A DNA stretch of 64,000 nucleotides from Bacillus shivajii (GTDB taxonomy: Bacteria > Bacillota > Bacilli > Bacillales > Salisediminibacteriaceae). The stretch is taken from the NCBI RefSeq assembly GCF_020519665.1, contig NZ_CP084703.1, positions 806,001-870,000 on the forward strand, given 5' to 3'. Shown in pieces: positions 9,126-17,711 of the stretch. The first letter of the stretch is position 1; the number at the start of each line of letters is the position of its first letter. The notes beneath the pieces are model-generated. The model was not told the origin of the DNA, did no database searches, and was given only the letters and a program-made list of their open reading frames with translations. The translations under genes were made by a program, and so were the position numbers.

Positions 9126-9236
9126 ATGAGCTTTTTTATCATCATGATTGCGCCAATTATTGTTGTTTTACTGTCACTTGGTGCTTTTTTTATTTGGGGA
9201 CTGTTCGGCAAAGTGAATTATCAAGATGACGAATAA
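9126..9236 (+). CDS. cydS: CydS-like small subunit of cytochrome bd oxidase
   Basis: A 36-codon frame, MSFFIIMIAPIIVVLL followed by SLGAFFIWGLFGKVNYQDDE, forming one membrane helix. It has a strong GGAGGG site 5 bases before the ATG and ends 47 bases before cydA. Bacillaceae bd oxidases (for example of Geobacillus) contain a single-helix third subunit, CydS, of about this size, and position plus topology fit. The assignment is by context and shape rather than sequence identity. Confidence 0.65.
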   Translation: MSFFIIMIAPIIVVLLSLGAFFIWGLFGKVNYQDDE

Positions 9237-9283
9237 GGTAGAGGCTTTCTTCGTCGTAATTATCGAAGTAGGGAGTTAACGAG

Positions 9284-10618
9284 ATGGAATTGGATACGTT
9301 AGAGTTAAGCAGGTTACTTACTTTTATTACGTTAGGCTTTCATATTATTATGGCAACAGTTGGTGTTGGAATTCCGATCTTTTTTTCGATTGCAGAGCTT
9401 ATTGGGATAAAAAAGAAGGATCCACACTATATTTTGCTAGCGAAACGGTGGACAAGAGGGTACGTCATTGTGGTTGCAGTCGGTGTTGTAACCGGAACAA
9501 TCATTGGTTTGCAACTATCATTGTTATGGCCAAGCTTTATGCAAGCAACTGGACATCTCATTAGTCTTCCGTTATTTTTAGAAACGTTTGCCTTCTTTTT
9601 TGAAGCGATTTTTTTAGGGATTTATTTATATACGTGGGACCGCTTTAAGCCGATCTATCACTGGTTATTGTCTATTCCAGTGATTCTTGGTGCATCTGCC
9701 TCGGCATTTTTTATTACAACAGTCAATGCGTTTATGAATACACCGCGCGGGTTTGAAGTAGAAGGAGAGGGGCTTTATACGAACGTGCAACCACTCCTTG
9801 CAATGTTTAATCCAGCGACACCTTCGAAAGTTGCACATGTGTTAACGACTGCTTATTTAACGGCTACATTTATTTTAGGAGCCATTGCAGCTTTTTACAT
9901 TTTAAGAGGAAAAGCACATGTTTATTATAAGAAAGCACTACATTTAACGATGATTGGTGCGTTTGTTTTTGGGATGGCCACGATCATTAATGGTGATTTT
10001 GCTGGGAAATTTTTAGCGGCATATCAACCTGAAAAGTTAGCTGCTGCGGAATGGCATTTTGAAACAGAAGATCGGGCAAAACTGATTATTGGTGGGATAT
10101 TAGATGAAGAAGAGCAAGAGGTTCGGTATGCGATCAATATTCCGTTTGCTTTGAGTATTTTGGCACACAACACGCCTTTTGAAGAGGTGATCGGATTAAA
10201 CGAATTCCCTGAAGAGTTATGGCCGCCACTTTATATTCATTACTTTTTTAATTTAATGATTTTTATTGGGATGTATTTAGTTTCAGTCGCTGGCATTTAT
10301 CTCTTGTTCTATTATTTAAAACGGTTCAATCCGTTACAGCGATGGCTTCTTTATCTCATTGTTTGGGGAGGACCGCTCGCGATACTTTCAATTGAAGCAG
10401 GGTGGATTATGACAGAGGTAGGAAGGCAACCTTGGATATTACGTGGGTTTATGACAGTCGGTGAAGGTGTAACGACAAACGAGCATGTGTATGAAATGCT
10501 CATTCTTTTTTCAATTTTATATTTAATGCTAGCAATTTTACTTCCGGTGATCCTCATTCGCTTGTTTAAAAATAAGCCTGCCGAAAAAGAAATTGAAAAT
10601 CACAACATTATTTTATAA
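9284..10618 (+). CDS. cydA: cytochrome bd-type quinol oxidase subunit I
   Basis: A 444-residue, nine-helix protein. Visible landmarks: His in LGFHIIMATVGVG (haem b595 side), His in KVAHVLTTAYL (haem b558), and GWIMTEVGRQPW, the hallmark of subunit I. The Q-loop is short, and a stretch with EDRAKLIIGGILDEEEQEVRYA and FEEVIGLNEFPEELWPP replaces the longer proteobacterial version, as in the YthA/CydA-like branch of Bacillus (cytochrome bb' or bd type). It reduces oxygen to water with quinol and is usually important at low oxygen. Operon order is cydS-cydA-cydB. Confidence 0.92.
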   Translation: MELDTLELSRLLTFITLGFHIIMATVGVGIPIFFSIAELIGIKKKDPHYILLAKRWTRGYVIVVAVGVVTGTIIGLQLSLLWPSFMQATGHLISLPLFLETFAFFFEAIFLGIYLYTWDRFKPIYHWLLSIPVILGASASAFFITTVNAFMNTPRGFEVEGEGLYTNVQPLLAMFNPATPSKVAHVLTTAYLTATFILGAIAAFYILRGKAHVYYKKALHLTMIGAFVFGMATIINGDFAGKFLAAYQPEKLAAAEWHFETEDRAKLIIGGILDEEEQEVRYAINIPFALSILAHNTPFEEVIGLNEFPEELWPPLYIHYFFNLMIFIGMYLVSVAGIYLLFYYLKRFNPLQRWLLYLIVWGGPLAILSIEAGWIMTEVGRQPWILRGFMTVGEGVTTNEHVYEMLILFSILYLMLAILLPVILIRLFKNKPAEKEIENHNIIL

Positions 10619-10632
10619 AGTGGGGCGTTATT

Positions 10633-11658
10633 ATGAACATTGAAATTGAAATGATCGGGATTACCGTATTGTGGACGTTTTTGTACGGGTATTTATTGGT
10701 CGCATCCATTGACTTTGGGGCAGGATTTTATTCTTATTATGCAAAGGTGACTCGAAAAGAGCATAACATTCGTACGGTAATAGACCGTTATTTGTCACCA
10801 GTATGGGAAGTGACAAATGTGTTTCTCGTTTTTTTCTTTATCGGCTTAATTGGCTTCTTTCCAACGACGGCCTACTATTATGGAACGGCTTTGTTAGTGC
10901 CTGCAAGTATTGCTTTAGTTTTGTTAGCGATTCGTGGTTCTTTTTATGCTTTTGCTAATTACGGGGCGAGAGAAAGTAATATTTATTTGTTTTTGTATGG
11001 GATTAGTGGATTACTTATTCCAGCTTCGTTATCAACGGTATTGACGATTTCTGAAGGTGGGTTTATCGTCCGAGAAGGTGGAACCGTTGTTTTATTATTG
11101 GATGAGCTGTTTTTTAGTCCATATTCTTGGACGGTTGTTTTGTTAGCGCTTGTCAGTGTTTTATTTATAAGTGCGAGTTTTTTAGCGTATTATGCCTCAC
11201 AAGCTGAGGATAAGGATGCGTTCGAGCTATTGCGCCGCTTTGCATTAATTTGGAGCGGGCCGACGATTATTGCCAGCTTTCTCGTCTTTGTAACATTGAG
11301 TACCCATAATCAAGAACACTTTCAAGCGATGCTTGATATGGCATGGGTATTTTTAGCGTCTCTCGTTTGTTTCGTACTCGCTGTTTGGCTTATATATAGA
11401 CGAACTTATCTGGGCGTTGCTTTTATTTTCGTCTCATTACAATTTGGCTTTGCATTCTTCGGATACGGGGCGACTCATTTGCCTTACATTTTGTATCCGT
11501 ATTTAACGATTTATGAAAGTATTACAGGGCCTGAAATGGGGATTGCGCTTATTATCGCCTTTGTTTTTGGACTGCTGCTGTTGATCCCTTCACTATATTT
11601 ACTGCTTCGCTTATTCATCTTCAATGCGAAATATGTGAAAGGTCATTCGTATGATTAA
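10633..11658 (+). CDS. cydB: cytochrome bd-type quinol oxidase subunit II
   Basis: A 341-residue, roughly nine-helix protein starting 14 bases after cydA. The N-terminal segment (TVLWTFLYGYLLVASIDFGAGFYSYY, with the conserved DFG) and SPVWEVTNVF mark subunit II (YthB-like). It carries no haem ligands itself and stabilises CydA. AGTGGGGCG serves as a weak ribosome site, consistent with coupling to cydA. Confidence 0.88.
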   Translation: MNIEIEMIGITVLWTFLYGYLLVASIDFGAGFYSYYAKVTRKEHNIRTVIDRYLSPVWEVTNVFLVFFFIGLIGFFPTTAYYYGTALLVPASIALVLLAIRGSFYAFANYGARESNIYLFLYGISGLLIPASLSTVLTISEGGFIVREGGTVVLLLDELFFSPYSWTVVLLALVSVLFISASFLAYYASQAEDKDAFELLRRFALIWSGPTIIASFLVFVTLSTHNQEHFQAMLDMAWVFLASLVCFVLAVWLIYRRTYLGVAFIFVSLQFGFAFFGYGATHLPYILYPYLTIYESITGPEMGIALIIAFVFGLLLLIPSLYLLLRLFIFNAKYVKGHSYD

Positions 11659-11799
11659 AAGAATGAAGCGGTAGTGTAAGGACATTTTTCTTTGGGTATA
11701 GAATAGTAGAGTCCTTTTGCTTTCAGGGATTATTTACGTATGTTAGCATTAAAGTAGGGAGTTAGATGTATTGATACTTTGAAAGGGAAGGTGTAAACG

Positions 11800-12303
11800 A
11801 TGATAAGTAAGCAGTTAGTTAAAGGGTTAAATGATCAAATGAATTATGAGTTTTATTCTGCGCACGTATATTTAGCGAAAGCTGCGTATTGCTCCAGTGA
11901 AAGCCTTGATGGTTTTGCGAACTTTTTCCTTCAACAGGCTGAAGAAGAGAGATTTCACGCAATGAAGTTCTATAACTTTATTAATGATCTGGGGGAAAGG
12001 GCAGAAATCGTTGGAATGGAAACTCCTAATAACGAGTTTTCGTCAGTACTAGACTCGTTTGAAAAAGCACTAGACCATGAAAAAGAAGTCACTCAGCGCA
12101 TTTACAAACTAGCAGATATGGCATTGGATGAACGAGAGCATGCGACGATGACATTTTTAAATTGGTTTATTGAAGAACAAGTCGAAGAAGAAGCAACATT
12201 CGATAACTTGATTCAAAAACTACAGCGCATAGAAACAGACAGTAATGCATTTTACATGTTAGATAATGAACTAGGTAAGCGAACATTTGATAAGCCTGAG
12301 TAA
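11800..12303 (+). CDS. ftnA: ferritin, iron storage
   Basis: A 167-residue bacterial non-haem ferritin. Ferroxidase residues are visible: Glu in NYEFYSAHVYLA, Glu-Glu and His in AEEERFHAMKFYNFI, Glu in ALDHEKEVTQRI, and Glu-Gln in NWFIEEQVEEEATF. It stores iron as a ferric mineral in a 24-mer and limits Fenton chemistry. A GGGAAGGTG site precedes the ATG, and a strong terminator follows. Confidence 0.93.
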   Translation: MISKQLVKGLNDQMNYEFYSAHVYLAKAAYCSSESLDGFANFFLQQAEEERFHAMKFYNFINDLGERAEIVGMETPNNEFSSVLDSFEKALDHEKEVTQRIYKLADMALDEREHATMTFLNWFIEEQVEEEATFDNLIQKLQRIETDSNAFYMLDNELGKRTFDKPE

Positions 12304-12350
12304 AATAGGGTCATATAAAAGAATGTTTTGATTAAATATATCAATTAAGG

Positions 12351-12380
12351 AAGGAGTGCATCGGTTGCACTCCTTTTATT
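12351..12380 (+). terminator. ferritin terminator
   Basis: AAGGAGTGCA (12351-12360) pairs perfectly with TGCACTCCTT (12366-12375) over a 5-base loop and is followed by a T-rich tail. Confidence 0.85.
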
Positions 12381-12393
12381 TATTGAGTTTTAC

Positions 12394-12563
12394 TCGTGAG
12401 AAGGGGTGATCGCACGCGAGACGGGGTGACCGCACGCGAGACGGGATGATCGCACGTGAGCCTGGAATGATCGCACGTGAGCCGGAATGATCGCACGCGA
12501 GCCGGAATGATCGCACGCGAGCCGGAATGATCGCACGTGAGACAAAATCAACGCACGTAAGAA
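12394..12563. repeat. 20-bp degenerate tandem array, about 8 units
   Basis: Units of the form TGATCGCACGCGAGCCGGAA follow each other with a 20-base period (one unit is 21). Early units read GAGACGGGG, later ones GAGCCGGAA, and the edges decay (TCAACGCACGTAAG). Each unit contains CGCACG(C/T)GAG. There are no spacers or nearby cas genes. It starts just after the ferritin terminator. Confidence 0.85.
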
Positions 12564-12744
12564 CCCGCCTTACCCTGACAAACGGTCGTTAAGTAACATT
12601 TTCGTGAATTTTATTGTGCAGAAATACGTTCTATAGAAGACATATGATAAAATAATAGTGATAGTTATTGAAAGTTAAAAGGAAGAAACTTGACGTAAAT
12701 CGTTCCTTCCTTGTTTTTTAAAAGATAAAAAAGCATAAAATTTT

Positions 12745-12955
12745 TGTCCTGGAGAGTTGTCTAGACTAACAGGCACGAGCGTTTACAACACGAGTAAGCT
12801 TCGAGTTGCCTCGACGGATACACTACAAAGCTCCGCTAGTAGAGGAAGAGGCAGCATAATCGGTTCGAGGTCGCTTCGTTCGGCATTTGATGTCTAGTCG
12901 ACTTCTTCATACCGAGACTCCAGCGCTTTTCGCGGAGACAGGATGTTGACATTAC
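12745..12955. repeat. probable dispersed Bacillus-type intergenic repeat
   Basis: This stretch has no coding frame with a ribosome site and is locally GC-richer than its surroundings. It carries paired motifs TTGTCTAGACTAAC and GATGTCTAGTCGAC, plus GAGGTCGCTTCG and GACTCCAGCGC, which resemble repeat elements commonly seen between Bacillus genes. There is no second full copy in this window, so the call rests on recollection of that repeat type. Confidence 0.4.
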
Positions 12956-12960
12956 ACCGT

Positions 12961-13015
12961 TGCCCGTAGAATGCGGGCACATTTTAGGCGTAATTTGACG
13001 CCTTGCGCTTTTCTT
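12961..13015 (+). promoter_or_regulatory. two hairpins in the leader of the UbiD gene
   Basis: TGCCCG/CGGGCA (12961-12966 with 12974-12979) and AGGCGT/ACGCCT (12986-12991 with 12998-13003) are two perfect 6-bp stems in tandem, followed by GCGCTTTTCTT, about 30 bases before the start codon. The second could act as a weak attenuator. No known riboswitch consensus was recognised. Confidence 0.4.
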
Positions 13016-13043
13016 ATAATCTAAAAATAGGAGCTTGAATATT

Positions 13044-14885
13044 ATGTATCGCAGTTTAGAAGAATGTATTCTTGATTTAGAAAAAAGTGGTCAGTTAATT
13101 CGTATTAAAGAAGAGGTAGATCCACATCTTGAGATGGCTGCTATTCATTTGAAAGTTTATGAAGCTGGCGGGCCTGCGTTATTGTTTGAAAATGTGAAAG
13201 GCTCAAAATATCCTGCTGTCTCGAATCTATTCGGTACGGTGGAGCGAAGTAAATATATTTTCCGTAAAACGTGGAAAGCGGCAGAAAACGTCATCGGTTT
13301 ACGTAACGATCCGATGAAAGCTTTGAAAAATCCATTGAAAAATGCCAGTGCGGGTGTGACTGCGACAAAGGCATTGCCAATGAAAAAATCTAAAGGTATA
13401 CCTGATGATTTTGAAGAAATTAAGGTGTCAGACATTCCACAAATACATCATTGGCCTGATGACGGTGGAGCATTCGTAACGTTGCCACAAGTATATTCAG
13501 AGGACCCTGAAAAGCCGGGAATTATGAATGCTAACTTAGGGATGTACCGCGTGCAGTTAAGCGGGAATGATTATGAAAGAGATAAAGAAGTGGGCATCCA
13601 TTACCAAATTCACCGTGGAATTGGCATTCATCAGCATAAGGCAAATAAGCTTGGTAAGCCATTAAAAGTCAGTATTTTTGTCGGTGGACCGCCGTCACAT
13701 ACGTTATCCGCTGTTATGCCACTTCCAGATGGGATCAGTGAAATGACGTTTGCTGGTATGCTTGCTGGGCGACGTTTTCGATACAGTTATGACGAAAATG
13801 GATATTGCCTTAGTCATGATGCTGATTTTGTCATCACGGGTGAGATTCATCCAGGAGAAACGAAACCTGAAGGACCGTTTGGTGATCATTTAGGCTATTA
13901 CAGTTTAACGCACGAGTTTCCAGTTATGAGAGTGCATAAAGTGTATGCGAAGAAAAATTCCGTTTGGCCGTTTACCGTTGTTGGCCGCCCTCCACAAGAA
14001 GATACTTCGTTTGGTGAATTGATTCATGATTTAACAGGTGATGCGGTAAAGCTTGAAGTACCAGGAGTAAAGGAAGTTCATGCGGTTGATGCAGCAGGTG
14101 TCCATCCGCTACTATTTGCGATTGGTAGTGAGCGTTACACACCGTACCAAAAAGTGAAGCAGCCAATGGAACTGTTAACGATTTCAAATCGAATTCTTGG
14201 AACAGGACAGTTAAGCCTTGCGAAATATTTGTTTATTGCTGCTGAAGAAGAGCAGCCGTTAAGTACCCATCGCGAGGAAGAGTTTATTTCATATATACTA
14301 GAACGTATGGATTTAAGACGAGACATCCATTTTCAAACGAATACGACAATCGACACGCTTGATTACTCTGGAACTGGGTTAAACACGGGAAGTAAAGTTG
14401 TTTTTGCTGCTTGTGGTGAGAAAAAACGTGATTTATGTACAGATGTTCCTGAACAATTGATAGATCTAGAGGGGCAATTTGGACAAGCACGATTTGTGAT
14501 GCCTGGCGTTGTTGCATTACAAGGAGCAAAGTTCTCCTCATATGAAGACACACAAGAGGAAATGAAAGAACTAGCGAAAGCGATCAAGGAAAAAGGAGAT
14601 ATGCCAAGTTGTCCGATGATCGTTGTTTGTGATGATAGTGACTTCTTAAGTGAATCGTTAAGTAACTTCTTATGGGCGACGTTTACTCGTAGTAATCCAT
14701 CTCATGATATTTATGGCACAAACAGTGGCTATGAAAATAAACATTGGGCGTGTGATAATATGATGATTGATGCTCGCGTGAAGACTCATCACGCACCACC
14801 GCTCATTCCAAATCCAAAGGTTGAAAAAAATATTGAGCGATTTTTCAAAAATGGCGGGATTTTAAGTACAGTTATAGGAAAATAA
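13044..14885 (+). CDS. ubiD: UbiD-family prenyl-FMN-dependent (de)carboxylase
   Basis: A 613-residue protein. UbiD landmarks are MNANLGMYRVQLSG (about residue 166, prFMN/metal site) and EGPFGDHLGYYSLTHEFPV (about residue 278), carrying the Glu of the catalytic Glu-Arg-Glu set. Family members non-oxidatively decarboxylate aromatic or alpha,beta-unsaturated acids using prenylated FMN made by UbiX. It is longer than E. coli UbiD (about 497 residues) and resembles long Bacillus paralogues (YclC-like are shorter). No ubiX is adjacent, so substrate and cofactor supply are not indicated by context. ATG 13044 is preferred over TTG 13035 because AGGAG is 10 bases before the former and only 1 base before the latter. 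Confidence 0.87.
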   Translation: MYRSLEECILDLEKSGQLIRIKEEVDPHLEMAAIHLKVYEAGGPALLFENVKGSKYPAVSNLFGTVERSKYIFRKTWKAAENVIGLRNDPMKALKNPLKNASAGVTATKALPMKKSKGIPDDFEEIKVSDIPQIHHWPDDGGAFVTLPQVYSEDPEKPGIMNANLGMYRVQLSGNDYERDKEVGIHYQIHRGIGIHQHKANKLGKPLKVSIFVGGPPSHTLSAVMPLPDGISEMTFAGMLAGRRFRYSYDENGYCLSHDADFVITGEIHPGETKPEGPFGDHLGYYSLTHEFPVMRVHKVYAKKNSVWPFTVVGRPPQEDTSFGELIHDLTGDAVKLEVPGVKEVHAVDAAGVHPLLFAIGSERYTPYQKVKQPMELLTISNRILGTGQLSLAKYLFIAAEEEQPLSTHREEEFISYILERMDLRRDIHFQTNTTIDTLDYSGTGLNTGSKVVFAACGEKKRDLCTDVPEQLIDLEGQFGQARFVMPGVVALQGAKFSSYEDTQEEMKELAKAIKEKGDMPSCPMIVVCDDSDFLSESLSNFLWATFTRSNPSHDIYGTNSGYENKHWACDNMMIDARVKTHHAPPLIPNPKVEKNIERFFKNGGILSTVIGK

Positions 14886-14888
14886 ATG

Positions 14889-14932
14889 AAAAAAACTCCA
14901 TTCGTGTATCATAAGGACGAATGGAGTTTTTT
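14889..14932 (+). terminator. strong terminator of the UbiD gene
   Basis: AAAAAACTCCATTCGT pairs with ACGAATGGAGTTTTTT around an 11-base loop, starting 4 bases after the stop codon. The frame running through it from 14886 is not the true start of the next gene. Confidence 0.9.
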
Positions 14933-15005
14933 CACATTTTACATAAACGAACTTTTGTTTAAGGTATGCTTGCTGTTAACCGTAATGGATAAAGGAGAGG
15001 AACTG

Positions 15006-15149
15006 ATGAAAAGTGTCTTTGAAAAGTTAAAAAGAAAAATAAACGAACAAAATGAATTTATAAAGATTAGTATTTATGTAACTGGGAGTTTCATCCTTGT
15101 TTTAATGGGGTATTACTCTGCAAAAGTACTCATTCATTTTTTTGCATAA
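15006..15149 (+). CDS. small single-helix membrane protein
   Basis: A 47-residue protein: basic N-terminus (MKSVFEKLKRKINEQNEF) and one membrane helix (ISIYVTGSFILVLMGYYSAKVL). GGAGAGG lies 5 bases before ATG 15006. Unrecognised; its placement before the peroxiredoxin may be incidental. Confidence 0.5.
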   Translation: MKSVFEKLKRKINEQNEFIKISIYVTGSFILVLMGYYSAKVLIHFFA

Positions 15150-15213
15150 TAAAGAAAGAGATTTGGACATAATACATTGAGAGACTGTGTACATAGAAAG
15201 CAGGTGACAGAAG

Positions 15214-15678
15214 ATGTCTGAGCTTGAAATTGGGATGAAGGCACCAGACTTTCATTTATCATCAACGAGAAAAGAAAAGATTTCATTAGCCGATTTCAAA
15301 GGTGAGAAAAATGTTTTACTTGCATTTTACCCATTAAATTTTACACCTGGCTGAATTAAAGAGCTTACCTCTTGGAAAGAGGATTATCAAACATTACAAC
15401 GTTTAAATACAGAGGTCTTAGCAGTGAGTGTAGACCATATTTTTGCTCATAATGTGTTTGAAGCAAGCCTTGGAACTTTGCCGTTTCCACTACTCTCTGA
15501 TTGGTTTAAGGAAACTGCAAAAGCGTATGGTGTGTTTAATGAAGAAGACAAAACTGCCCGTAGGTCAGTCTTTGTCATTGATAAAGAAGGAAAAGTGATG
15601 TTTAAAAACACAAAATTTAATGCCGCTGAACACGGTGACTATAATGAATGTTTTCAGCAGTTAAAGCGGTTGTTATAA
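15214..15678 (+). CDS. peroxiredoxin with in-frame TGA at the peroxidatic Cys (candidate selenoprotein)
   Basis: Read through one TGA, this is a 154-residue AhpC/TSA-family (AhpE/Bcp-like) peroxiredoxin: MSELEIGMKAPDFHLSS, then FYPLNFTPG-[TGA]-IKELTSWKEDY, where family members have TPxC. TGA is codon 47 (15352-15354), exactly the peroxidatic cysteine. The frame is otherwise intact to TAA 15676-15678, with Arg in TARRSVFVID and one Cys near the C-terminus (NECFQQLK). A hairpin CCTCTT-GGA-AAGAGG at 15368-15382 starts 14 bases after TGA. AGGTGA precedes the ATG. The alternative is a nonsense mutation of TGC or TGT, leaving a 46-residue stub; a GTG at 15424 could restart the C-terminal part but that would lack the active site. 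Selenocysteine is the better reading but needs sel genes elsewhere in the genome. Confidence 0.7.
15368..15382 (+). promoter_or_regulatory. bSECIS-like hairpin downstream of the in-frame TGA
   Basis: A perfect 6-bp stem CCTCTT/AAGAGG with apical loop GGA. The loop begins 20 bases after the TGA, within the 16-37 base spacing I recall for bacterial SECIS elements, and has G at its first position (also if read as a 5-bp stem with loop TGGAA). Inferred from shape; the lower stem is not well paired. Confidence 0.5.
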
Positions 15679-15691
15679 CTGGTATAAGTGC

Positions 15692-15733
15692 GACAAAAGT
15701 GCTCGGTCCTTTACTTGGACCGGGCACTTTTGT
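15692..15733. terminator. bidirectional terminator between peroxiredoxin and 15747 gene
   Basis: CAAAAGTGCTCGGTCC pairs with GGACCGGGCACTTTTG (one T-G wobble) around a 7-base loop; A and T runs at the stem base allow termination from both convergent genes. Confidence 0.8.
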
Positions 15734-15746
15734 GTTAATGAATATA

Positions 15747-15953
15747 CTAGCTGTAAACTTTCGGAATATTTACGCCTCTTACTGTTTGAAAGTAAAGACT
15801 CCTCCAATACTCTTTGTCTTTATTTGCTCTTTCTGTTGCATCTTGAACAGCCCCCATGAGGTGACCTTCGATGTCATAACGTGATTTTTCACTTAACTCC
15901 ATTTGTTCATTCGTTTGAATGTGGTAGACGATTGCATTGATGCGATCCTGCAT
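15747..15953 (-). CDS. small hypothetical protein
   Basis: A 68-residue soluble, charged, helical protein (MQDRINAIVYHIQTNEQM ... YDIEGHLMGAVQDATERAN). A perfect GGAGG site 6 bases before the ATG and a shared terminator support a real gene. No family recognised. Confidence 0.6.
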   Translation of the reverse strand: MQDRINAIVYHIQTNEQMELSEKSRYDIEGHLMGAVQDATERANKDKEYWRSLYFQTVRGVNIPKVYS

Positions 15954-16176
15954 GTTTCTCCTCCAATCCTTCTATAATTGTTAAGGTCTTTGATAATAAA
16001 TCTTTTTATCTATTATTGACGACTTATTTACGGATTAGTCCAGATTCAACATGCTTTAAGCAAAGTTTCAGGCAAATTCCCCATTTTACGAGGAAGTAGA
16101 CTAAATATAGGAGACGTGCCGTTCCTATTACTTTTCTTTTTCATAGTTTATAGAAGAGCTAGAAAGGAGGCTGACT

Positions 16177-17496
16177 ATGTTTAGTTATCCATTAGTGAAA
16201 TTTTTACGTGAAAATGGTGAAAAAGTGGACCATCGTTTACGGCAAAAATTGCTTCATATATATAAGCCGTTCAAATGGGTGCCTTGTTTTTTTCACAATA
16301 TATATGGGAGGTTTATCGATAAAATGAAGAAGGTGTCAGTCATTATCGAGTTTAAAGATGGCATGTGTACTCATGGGATTGGTGAAGTAGATAAGTTATT
16401 ATCAGCACATAGTCGCTGTAAGGTACGTCACCATTTTACAAGAGTGTCTTGTTGTAGTGCAGACGTAACTCCACATGCGATGAAGGAGATGCTGAATAAA
16501 TGTTCATCGATTAAAAAAGTATATTTAAACCGAGAAGTAAAAGCATTACTTGATACCGCAGTACCAGCTTCACATGCTGAAAATGTTGTTCGAAATGATA
16601 CCGTTCTTACTGGTTCAGGAGTAACCGTTGCTGTCATTGATACAGGAATTCATCCACACGAAGACTTGTTAGGACGCATTACTGGCTTTGCAGATTTTAT
16701 AGATGGGCGAACTCAAGCCTACGATGATAACGGTCATGGGACTCATGTGGCAGGTGCTGTAGCAGGAAATGGACGATCAGCTGGAGGAGAATATCAAGGT
16801 CCTGCACCTGAAGCGAATGTAATTGGTGTTAAAGTGCTCAATAAAACAGGGGCAGGCTCTTTAGAAACGGTGATGCAAGGCGTTGATTGGTGCATCTCTT
16901 ATAATGAACGAAACCCTGATCGACCCATTAATATTATTAATCTATCATTAGGGAGTCCAGCACAAAGATTTGATCAAGAAGAAGATGATCCATTGGTGAA
17001 AATCGTCAATGCAGCGTGGGATCGTGGAATCGTTGTATGTGCAGCAGCAGGTAATGATGGTCCGAGTACTCAAACGATTGCAAGCCCAGGCTTAAGTGGA
17101 AAAATCATCACTGTTGGAGCACTAGATAACCGTAATAGTGTCGAACGTGAAGATGATGACGTTGCGAGTTTTTCAAGTCGAGGTCCGACCATTTACGGAA
17201 AAACAAAGCCTGACCTTTTAGCACCTGGAGTAGAAATTATATCGTTACGTTCACCAAACTCGTATTTAGATAAACTGCAAAAGCAGAGAAGAGTAGGAGA
17301 AGCATATATTAGCATGTCAGGAACATCGATGGCAACGCCAATTTGTGCAGGAGTTTGTGCACTATACTTGCAACATCACCCAGAAGATACGCCAGAGCAA
17401 GTGAAACGTGCGTTAATGAGAGGAACAGACTTGTGGCGAGATCGGTACCCAAATATTTACGGCGCAGGTTATATAAATGCTGAGAAGACGATATAA
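16177..17496 (+). CDS. aprX: AprX-like S8 subtilisin-family serine protease
   Basis: A 439-residue protein without a signal peptide, as in Bacillus AprX (about 442 residues), which acts inside the cell. The catalytic triad is Asp in VAVIDTGIHPHED, His in DNGHGTHVAG and Ser in SMSGTSMATPICAG; the oxyanion Asn is in AAAGNDGP. The first 120 residues form an AprX-type propeptide-like segment. Four extra cysteines occur (RVSCCSAD, NKCSS). The ribosome site AAAGGAGG lies 7 bases before the ATG. The physiological substrate is not established. Confidence 0.9.
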   Translation: MFSYPLVKFLRENGEKVDHRLRQKLLHIYKPFKWVPCFFHNIYGRFIDKMKKVSVIIEFKDGMCTHGIGEVDKLLSAHSRCKVRHHFTRVSCCSADVTPHAMKEMLNKCSSIKKVYLNREVKALLDTAVPASHAENVVRNDTVLTGSGVTVAVIDTGIHPHEDLLGRITGFADFIDGRTQAYDDNGHGTHVAGAVAGNGRSAGGEYQGPAPEANVIGVKVLNKTGAGSLETVMQGVDWCISYNERNPDRPINIINLSLGSPAQRFDQEEDDPLVKIVNAAWDRGIVVCAAAGNDGPSTQTIASPGLSGKIITVGALDNRNSVEREDDDVASFSSRGPTIYGKTKPDLLAPGVEIISLRSPNSYLDKLQKQRRVGEAYISMSGTSMATPICAGVCALYLQHHPEDTPEQVKRALMRGTDLWRDRYPNIYGAGYINAEKTI

Positions 17497-17544
17497 CTAG
17501 CCTACAAAACGTCTTGAATAAAGAAGTAAAGCAGCAATTAATAT

Positions 17545-17583
17545 CCAAAAATATCCACGCGCCTGAAAACTGGATATTTTTGG
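17545..17583 (+). terminator. terminator of aprX
   Basis: CCAAAAATATCCA (17545-17557) pairs perfectly with TGGATATTTTTGG (17571-17583) around a 13-base loop. Confidence 0.7.
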
Positions 17584-17711
17584 GTTATTTGTCTTTGCCA
17601 TATTTACTATGAATTGACACAAAGATTTCATGAAAGCCTATGTGATTTATAGGCGAATCATTGTAAAATGGTTATTGGTAGTAGTGTTTAGGATAGGAGT
17701 GGAATGGGGTT

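Noticed and set aside
12394-12563. CRISPR array or coding repeat protein
   Set aside because: 20-bp units are contiguous, degenerate and without a supporting open frame or ribosome site.
14886-15005. Upstream extension of the 47-residue gene
   Set aside because: The extension runs through the UbiD terminator hairpin; the ATG at 15006 has a proper ribosome site.
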